DNA from: Victivallales bacterium
Lineage (GTDB): Bacteria; Verrucomicrobiota; Lentisphaeria; Oligosphaerales; Oligosphaeraceae
Reading direction: 5' to 3'
Length of the DNA stretch: 64,000 nucleotides
Assembly: GCA_017617415.1 (NCBI GenBank)
Contig: JAFZWH010000065.1
Location: 1-64,000 of the forward strand
Of this stretch, positions 59,337 to 64,000 are shown piece by piece (the stretch's first letter is position 1; each line of letters opens with the position of its first letter). Both the position numbers and the translations under genes were made by a program. The notes beneath the pieces were generated by a model. It was not told where the DNA came from, searched no databases, and saw nothing but the letters and a program-made list of their open reading frames with translations.

Positions 59337-59993
59337 ATGGGCTGGGGTAAGACATTAGCCGCTGGTATCGGCGGTTTTTTAATTGGCGGACCGCTTGGGG
59401 CAGCGGCAGCAGCAAGTGCAGTCGCTGCGTATGACAAGCACAAGGAAAATGAAGAGATACGAGAGTCAACAAACCGCGAAGCTGGTCGGAAAGAAGATTC
59501 ACATAAACAAATTAAGGAGTCGCATGATCGGCGTTTAAAAGCCCAAAAAGAACGTGAAGAAGCCGAAAAGAGCGAATTTTCCGCTTTGGAACAACAACAA
59601 AAGGATGACGCAAGGCGTGCATCAGAACGCGTTGCACAAGCTGCACTACAGCGTGACCAACTTATGATTGCCTGTTTGGCTGTAGGCATGGCGGCCGGAA
59701 CCGTTGACGGTGATCTTTCCGCAGATGAATCGGGAGAACTCCATGATTTGCTGAATAGTTTACGTGGCGACGAGGAATTTTCTCAAACTGTTCAAGCCAA
59801 GATAGAAGAATACGAGAAAAACCCACCAACTTTCATGAAAGCCAAAAAAGAAGTTGACAAAGTGCAAAATGCCGATTTGAGATTTTTCAGAAAACTGATT
59901 GTCTGCATTATACGCAGTGACAACGAGACTTCGCTTGAAGAGGTAGATTTTCTAGAAAAATGGGATCATTTTTATCCTGAAACTTGCAAATAA
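59337..59993 (+). CDS. Glycine-zipper/coiled-coil protein with C-terminal TerB-like domain
   Basis: This 218-residue protein has an N-terminal glycine-rich hydrophobic stretch (GWGKTLAAGIGGFLIGGPLG, AAAAASAVAAY), a charged Lys/Glu coiled coil (about 35-105), and a helical domain (about 110-215) resembling TerB/DjlA: QLMIACLAVGMAAGTVDGDLSADESGELHDLL contains the typical acidic cluster with DGDLSADE. TerB domains are associated with tellurite-resistance-type stress systems and membranes. This links the AT-rich module with the TerY-P cluster at 46-49 kb. The call rests on pattern alone. Confidence 0.7.
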   Translation: MGWGKTLAAGIGGFLIGGPLGAAAAASAVAAYDKHKENEEIRESTNREAGRKEDSHKQIKESHDRRLKAQKEREEAEKSEFSALEQQQKDDARRASERVAQAALQRDQLMIACLAVGMAAGTVDGDLSADESGELHDLLNSLRGDEEFSQTVQAKIEEYEKNPPTFMKAKKEVDKVQNADLRFFRKLIVCIIRSDNETSLEEVDFLEKWDHFYPETCK

Positions 59994-60017
59994 CTTACAC
60001 TAGAGGAGAATACATAA

Positions 60018-61712
60018 ATGCAATTAAAAGAGTTAATTACGCAATTGGCCGATAAATACGGGTACGATAACATTAGCCAGCGTTTGATCGCGTTGGCTAA
60101 TGCACCAACAATTCGCATTGGCTTCATAGGTGAATTTAGTGCTGGAAAGTCCAGTTTGATTAATTCCATCTTAGACATCCATTTGCCTACTAACATTGCT
60201 CCGACAACCAAGGCGATTTGCTTGATAGAACCTACTGTCGGTCTGGAAAGCAATCGTTACTTCAAAGAACGTGGAAATGTTCGCGAAACTACTGACTTTA
60301 CTGATTTTCGCAATATTCTTCGTGGCGAAAGTGACTACCAGGCAGCAGTAGTTCAAGTACCTCCATGTGAGGTGTTGCCTTCCGGTTGCATTTTTGTTGA
60401 CACTCCCGGTATTCACACGGCGACAGGCAGCGAAGCAGAACTGACAAAGGCTTACTTAAGCATGTTAGATGCGGCAGTTGTTTGCATTAACATTACAAAT
60501 GGTGTTATCAACAAGGATTTGTTGGATTTTCTATGTGATGCACAACTTTCACATCTACAACGTCATCTCGTTTTTGCCCTGACCTGGAGTGATCGCAAGT
60601 CTCCTGAAGAAGGCGAGATTGTCCGCAAGCATATTGTCCAACTCTTACAAAAAACTGTACAGGAAGGGCGGATGGACATGGATAACTTAGATGCTAAAGT
60701 TTTCACCATATCTGCACTAGAACAAGGCAATGCCGAGAAACTTTATAAGGTGCTGAAACACGCTGTTTTGGAAGACTTACCTGCTTTGCATGAGCAGCGT
60801 AAACAGCAAATGCTGAAGGGAATTGGCAAAGAACTGTTGGCAATGTTGCAAGAACGACTCAAAGTTTCGCAGTTTAACGATTCCGAGTTGGATAGCGAAC
60901 TGGAAAATACTCAAAAAGAAATTAAGGGGTTGCAAATTGAATTGCGCAAGCGCGAGGGGCAAATGGATACCTTACAGGAGAATGTGACCCAGAAAGTGCA
61001 GAACATTTTGTCCAATCATTTGTTCGGCATAGGAGCGGCAAGTTCTCCCGCAGAGCGAGTGCCCTTACTCGAAACAATGAATCAAGAAATAACACAAACC
61101 TTGCAAGCCGAAGCAAAGACTTACCTAGGAATAAATAACTTTAGTTCTGCTGGCATTGGAAACATCGGCCAAGAAATTGAGACGAAGATGCAATCCATTG
61201 AAGCGTTCCGCAATATGAGTGTAACAATTTCAACTGCAATAGCGACGGCTTGGTTAATTCCGGGTGGTGCAGTAGTGGGTAATCTTGCCCAAGCGGCAGG
61301 CGGTGCTGCTGTCCAAGGGGCTGCAAGCGCGGTATCCGGCGGGGCTACTGGTTCTACAGGCAAGCAGCAACAGACAGGTGCATTCGGGGCATTACTTGGT
61401 GGAATTGGGTCTGCCTTCAAAGCCATTAACCCATTTGAGCACATTGGGAATTTAGTTGCCATGAATGCCAAGAAGAATGCCTTGGAAAATATGGTAACCG
61501 AAAAAGCGGCTACAATTACCAATACATTCCTTTTGTCTTTGGAGACTCCATTCCAGAGTGAGGTTCTGCAGCCTTTGCAAGAACAGTTGGAAGAAAAACG
61601 TCGTCAACTTTCAAGCCTCCATGATAAAGGGCTTCAAGCAATCGAGGAGTTCCGTAAGCAGAAGTCACAAACAGAGCAAGAAGCAAAACAACTACAAGAA
61701 TTGCTGGTTTAA
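60018..61712 (+). CDS. Dynamin-family GTPase 1
   Basis: This 564-residue bacterial dynamin-like GTPase has G1 IGFIGEFSAGKSSLINSIL (about 35-53), a switch I Thr in NIAPTTKAICLIEP, G3 CIFVDTPGIHT (about 126-136) and G4 ALTWSDRKSP (about 187-196). A helical stalk (about 260-330 coiled coil) is followed by a Gly/Ala-rich hydrophobic segment (about 400-455, TAWLIPGGAVVGNLAQAAGGAAVQGAASAV) that could insert into a membrane, then a final coiled coil. It is the first of two adjacent dynamin-like genes, which in bacteria often work as heteromers. Confidence 0.9.
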   Translation: MQLKELITQLADKYGYDNISQRLIALANAPTIRIGFIGEFSAGKSSLINSILDIHLPTNIAPTTKAICLIEPTVGLESNRYFKERGNVRETTDFTDFRNILRGESDYQAAVVQVPPCEVLPSGCIFVDTPGIHTATGSEAELTKAYLSMLDAAVVCINITNGVINKDLLDFLCDAQLSHLQRHLVFALTWSDRKSPEEGEIVRKHIVQLLQKTVQEGRMDMDNLDAKVFTISALEQGNAEKLYKVLKHAVLEDLPALHEQRKQQMLKGIGKELLAMLQERLKVSQFNDSELDSELENTQKEIKGLQIELRKREGQMDTLQENVTQKVQNILSNHLFGIGAASSPAERVPLLETMNQEITQTLQAEAKTYLGINNFSSAGIGNIGQEIETKMQSIEAFRNMSVTISTAIATAWLIPGGAVVGNLAQAAGGAAVQGAASAVSGGATGSTGKQQQTGAFGALLGGIGSAFKAINPFEHIGNLVAMNAKKNALENMVTEKAATITNTFLLSLETPFQSEVLQPLQEQLEEKRRQLSSLHDKGLQAIEEFRKQKSQTEQEAKQLQELLV

Positions 61713-61733
61713 GCTTTCAACATTAATTCCCTT

Positions 61734-61774
61734 GCACTCTGCCATAAGATTATCATGGTTTTATGGGAGAGTGC
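61734..61774 (+). promoter_or_regulatory. Long hairpin between the two dynamin genes
   Basis: GCACTCTGCCATAA (61734-61747) pairs with TTATGGGAGAGTGC (61761-61774), 13 of 14 positions matching, with a 13-nt loop. It occupies half of the 82-bp gap between the dynamin genes. No T run follows directly, so it may be an internal stem setting the expression ratio of the two genes rather than a terminator. Confidence 0.5.
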
Positions 61775-61794
61775 ATAATCCCCTTTATAGAATT

Positions 61795-64000
61795 ATGACT
61801 ACTTCCAAGCTAAGTCCTTCTCTTGTCAAGTGCATCGATGGAATTCTAGACCAATATAAGGATTTATTGGGGGCGGATTTTATTCGCCGGACACGCAAGG
61901 GAATGGAACCATTCCTGCAACAAGAAAATACTGGGGGCTTGCGGGCTACTGATGAGTCCAATTTAAAGGTTGCTGTAGTTGGCGCGTTTAGTTGTGGCAA
62001 ATCAACTTTTATCAATTCCATTTTGGGAGATACAGTTGCGCCAGTGGAAATCACCCCGAAGACTCACGGTGTTACCAGTTTTATCTATGGTGAAAAAGAA
62101 ACCTATGATGCTGACGGAGTGAACATTAATCGGGAGAAATATCAGGAACAAGTTCAAGACGGCAATAATCAAGTTAAACACTTTATTGTCCATTATCCAT
62201 GCGAACGTCTCAAGTCATTAGAATTCATGGACTCTCCTGGTTTTGGTTCAGTTAGCGGCAAAGCTGAAGAAGTCGCGAAGAAAGATACTGCCCTTAGCGA
62301 AGAGGCCGTCAATCGTGCTGATGTGGTATTTTTCCTCACGAACATAACCGAAGGTGTGATACAAGGTGATGCCTTGGAACGTCTTGAAGGAATTTGCAAT
62401 CAGAAAGAAGGAATGGTGAATCCCCACCGCCGGATTTATGTCATTTTGACATGGGCTGATAAAAAAGCACCAACAGAACGCTTAAATGTTCAGCAGAGCA
62501 TTCAAAAACTATGTTCCGAACATAAATTGCCAATTGAGAGCGTATTGCTATATTCTTCTTTGTCATTAGAGAAATTCAAGTCTTCGCAGCAGCGTGAGTT
62601 CTTTGCTTCTGCGCGAGAAAACTTATTCCGCATTCTATTAGATTTGCAATCCTTCCGTGTGGAGTTGATGGCTTATCGCCAAGCGTTGCAGTCCAAATCG
62701 GAACAATTGAAGATACAGCATTTTTTGAACAATTTCCAGACGGGGTGTCGTCAAATCATGGCGACCCAAAAAGAAATTCAGACCCATGAAATTCAGCGAA
62801 ATAATCTAAGAAATTGGACTGGGTTCCGTGAAGAGGCTGCTGATTGCATTTATAAGGTTCTAATGGAAAAATTTGATGACAAACGATATTTAATGGGACA
62901 TGCCGAAGAAATGAAAGTATTTTCAGACAGCCGTGTAGAACTTTATTGTCATGAAGATGTAGTATCATTGACCGAAGAGGAGTTGTCATCGATTACAGAT
63001 AGTATAGTTGATATTGGCAAAAAGTATAATTATAAAATCACTACAACAGGCAATTCGCCATTTACGATTTTTTTCAGCAAAAAAACTGAGAAGAAAGAAT
63101 TACCATTATCTGGCAATGAAGAACCGTATAATCATCTTATGGATTATATGTTTACTCCTGACGGTGTAGAAGTATTTCCCACTGGTTCCTTACGAGACTT
63201 ATATCTAAGATTATGCGTCGAGATGATTCTTTCGGTTGGCGGCCCATGGATGTATGAAGGGGCTAAACCAGATGAATTTCTATATGAAAAACTGGATGAA
63301 CTTAAAGTCCTGCTTGATACTGAGGCTAAAGATGGTTTTGCTGGAATTATCGATAGCGAAATGAAGAGTGCCTTGACCAATGGTTTTTTGCAAAAATCCC
63401 TAGAACAGATGGAAAAGCAATTTACCTCTTTGAGTAAGGCATTAGATAAGATTAAAATCGAATCTGTTGATGATACTTTGGAGGACATGTCCTTAGAAGA
63501 ATTGGCTGCCAGCATTGGTGCAGAAATTACATGCCCAACGGCAGATGATTCATCAGCAAAAGACCAAGAAGTGGTAGATGATGGTTCGTTGCATGATGTG
63601 ATTGTCAACAAAGTTGGGCCGAGATCTCTGTGGGTTGCCAAGATAATTAATATGTTAAATAGGGAAAATTTGGAAGATATTTTAGAAGGCTTGGAGGCCC
63701 CCCCATTGACGTGTTTACAAAAAGTATCATTGCCGGAAGCTGTGCGGGCAAAAAGTGCTTTGGAAAAGGTAGGGTCAGATGTTACTTTAAAGCAAGTCAA
63801 GGCAGCAAGTCGCTCTGCTTTGTCTGATACGAAGAAATCACCTGCACAAAAAGACTCCACCGATGATAGAAAACCTAGTGAAGTCTCTGAAGCAGCATAT
63901 AACAGGGTGGTTGACGCTCATAGCGTTTTGGTTTCTGCTTTGGCAAATAATGCTCAGCAAAAAGCTGGTATATCACCCAAGATAAGTATATCAGAACAAA
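61795..64000 (+). CDS. Dynamin-family GTPase 2 (runs off the window end)
   Basis: A reading frame opens at ATG 61795 (MTTSKLSPSLVKCIDGILDQ) and continues without a stop to base 64000 (735 codons seen). The GTPase domain has G1 VAVVGAFSCGKSTFINSILG (about 62-81), a switch I Thr in VEITPKTHGVTSFIYG, G3 EFMDSPGFGSVSG (about 143-155) and G4 VILTWADKKAPTE (about 218-230, close to TWSD in the first dynamin). Long helical regions follow, and the last 150 residues seen are Ser/Lys/Asp-rich linker sequence. It is larger than the first dynamin and may carry a further C-terminal domain beyond the window. The pairing suggests a two-component membrane-remodelling GTPase. Confidence 0.88.
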   Translation, partial: MTTSKLSPSLVKCIDGILDQYKDLLGADFIRRTRKGMEPFLQQENTGGLRATDESNLKVAVVGAFSCGKSTFINSILGDTVAPVEITPKTHGVTSFIYGEKETYDADGVNINREKYQEQVQDGNNQVKHFIVHYPCERLKSLEFMDSPGFGSVSGKAEEVAKKDTALSEEAVNRADVVFFLTNITEGVIQGDALERLEGICNQKEGMVNPHRRIYVILTWADKKAPTERLNVQQSIQKLCSEHKLPIESVLLYSSLSLEKFKSSQQREFFASARENLFRILLDLQSFRVELMAYRQALQSKSEQLKIQHFLNNFQTGCRQIMATQKEIQTHEIQRNNLRNWTGFREEAADCIYKVLMEKFDDKRYLMGHAEEMKVFSDSRVELYCHEDVVSLTEEELSSITDSIVDIGKKYNYKITTTGNSPFTIFFSKKTEKKELPLSGNEEPYNHLMDYMFTPDGVEVFPTGSLRDLYLRLCVEMILSVGGPWMYEGAKPDEFLYEKLDELKVLLDTEAKDGFAGIIDSEMKSALTNGFLQKSLEQMEKQFTSLSKALDKIKIESVDDTLEDMSLEELAASIGAEITCPTADDSSAKDQEVVDDGSLHDVIVNKVGPRSLWVAKIINMLNRENLEDILEGLEAPPLTCLQKVSLPEAVRAKSALEKVGSDVTLKQVKAASRSALSDTKKSPAQKDSTDDRKPSEVSEAAYNRVVDAHSVLVSALANNAQQKAGISPKISISEQ

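Noticed and set aside
63144-63860. 238-residue minus-strand frame
   Set aside because: It is opposite the second dynamin, whose plus-strand frame is continuous with clear GTPase motifs.

Overview
This is a 64-kb chromosomal segment, moderately GC-rich to about 57.4 kb and clearly AT-richer after that. It comes from a Gram-negative, LPS-making bacterium (lpxB, lpxD, a Skp-like chaperone, ExbB/ExbD). Best guess is the PVC superphylum, probably a gut-type Lentisphaerota relative. That is inference: it rests on the mix of large secreted hydrolase-like proteins, Ser/Thr kinase and sulfatase-modifying-factor domains, AT-rich leaders and many unfamiliar proteins. There is no rRNA gene to settle it, and I found no tRNA genes.

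Layout. 0.1-0.5 kb: RNase P RNA. 0.6-2.9 kb: ptsP. 2.9-5.6 kb: a three-gene minus-strand operon of unknown envelope proteins, the first with a C10 tract at its start. 5.7-7.5 kb: lpxD and skp, separated by a hairpin repeat array. 7.7-9.9 kb: a secreted tyrosine phosphatase-like protein with a CBM9-like domain. 10.3-15.7 kb: a tightly overlapping operon lpxB, walJ-like, cca, glycosidase-like. 15.7-18.3 kb: metX and a flavodiiron protein. 18.5-25.8 kb: a membrane protein, a Na/Pi transporter with an unusual lipoprotein front end, a DEAD-box helicase, a SpoU-family methylase, and an acyltransferase fused to an incomplete AMP-ligase. 25.9-29.9 kb: a cupin protein, a secreted protein, an M28 peptidase, rsmD and a zinc-ribbon protein. 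29.9-36.1 kb: exbB-exbD-tonB-like genes, a large anchored protein, an ABC-2 permease and a DJ-1 family protein. 36.4-45.5 kb: thrC, a glycogen cluster (CBM48 protein, glgA, glgB), a BamE-like protein, a PfkB kinase and a polyol dehydrogenase-like gene cut by an in-frame TGA.

From 45.8 kb to the window end lies an accessory island of signalling and GTPase genes. It opens with a TerY-P-type triad (kinase, vWA protein, PP2C phosphatase) flanked by a Trp/Cys/Pro repeat protein and an LRAT/NlpC-P60-like protein. A WYL regulator and a zinc-ribbon gene follow on the opposite strand. Next come a P-loop GTPase operon with membrane-hairpin segments, and an ECF sigma factor translationally coupled to a transmembrane Ser/Thr kinase with formylglycine-generating-enzyme-like domains. 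The AT-rich end holds several tiny genes, a membrane protein, a frameshifted zinc ribbon, a TerB-like protein and two consecutive dynamin-like GTPases, the second running off the window. I read the island as a candidate stress or phage-defence system coupling phospho-signalling to membrane-acting GTPases. The gene content is seen directly; the joint function is inference.

A second theme is repeat DNA. Degenerate arrays with a 7-bp period, pyrimidine-rich on the sense strand, end just before the start of many genes here. One array is apparently interrupted by a 209-bp inverted-repeat element.
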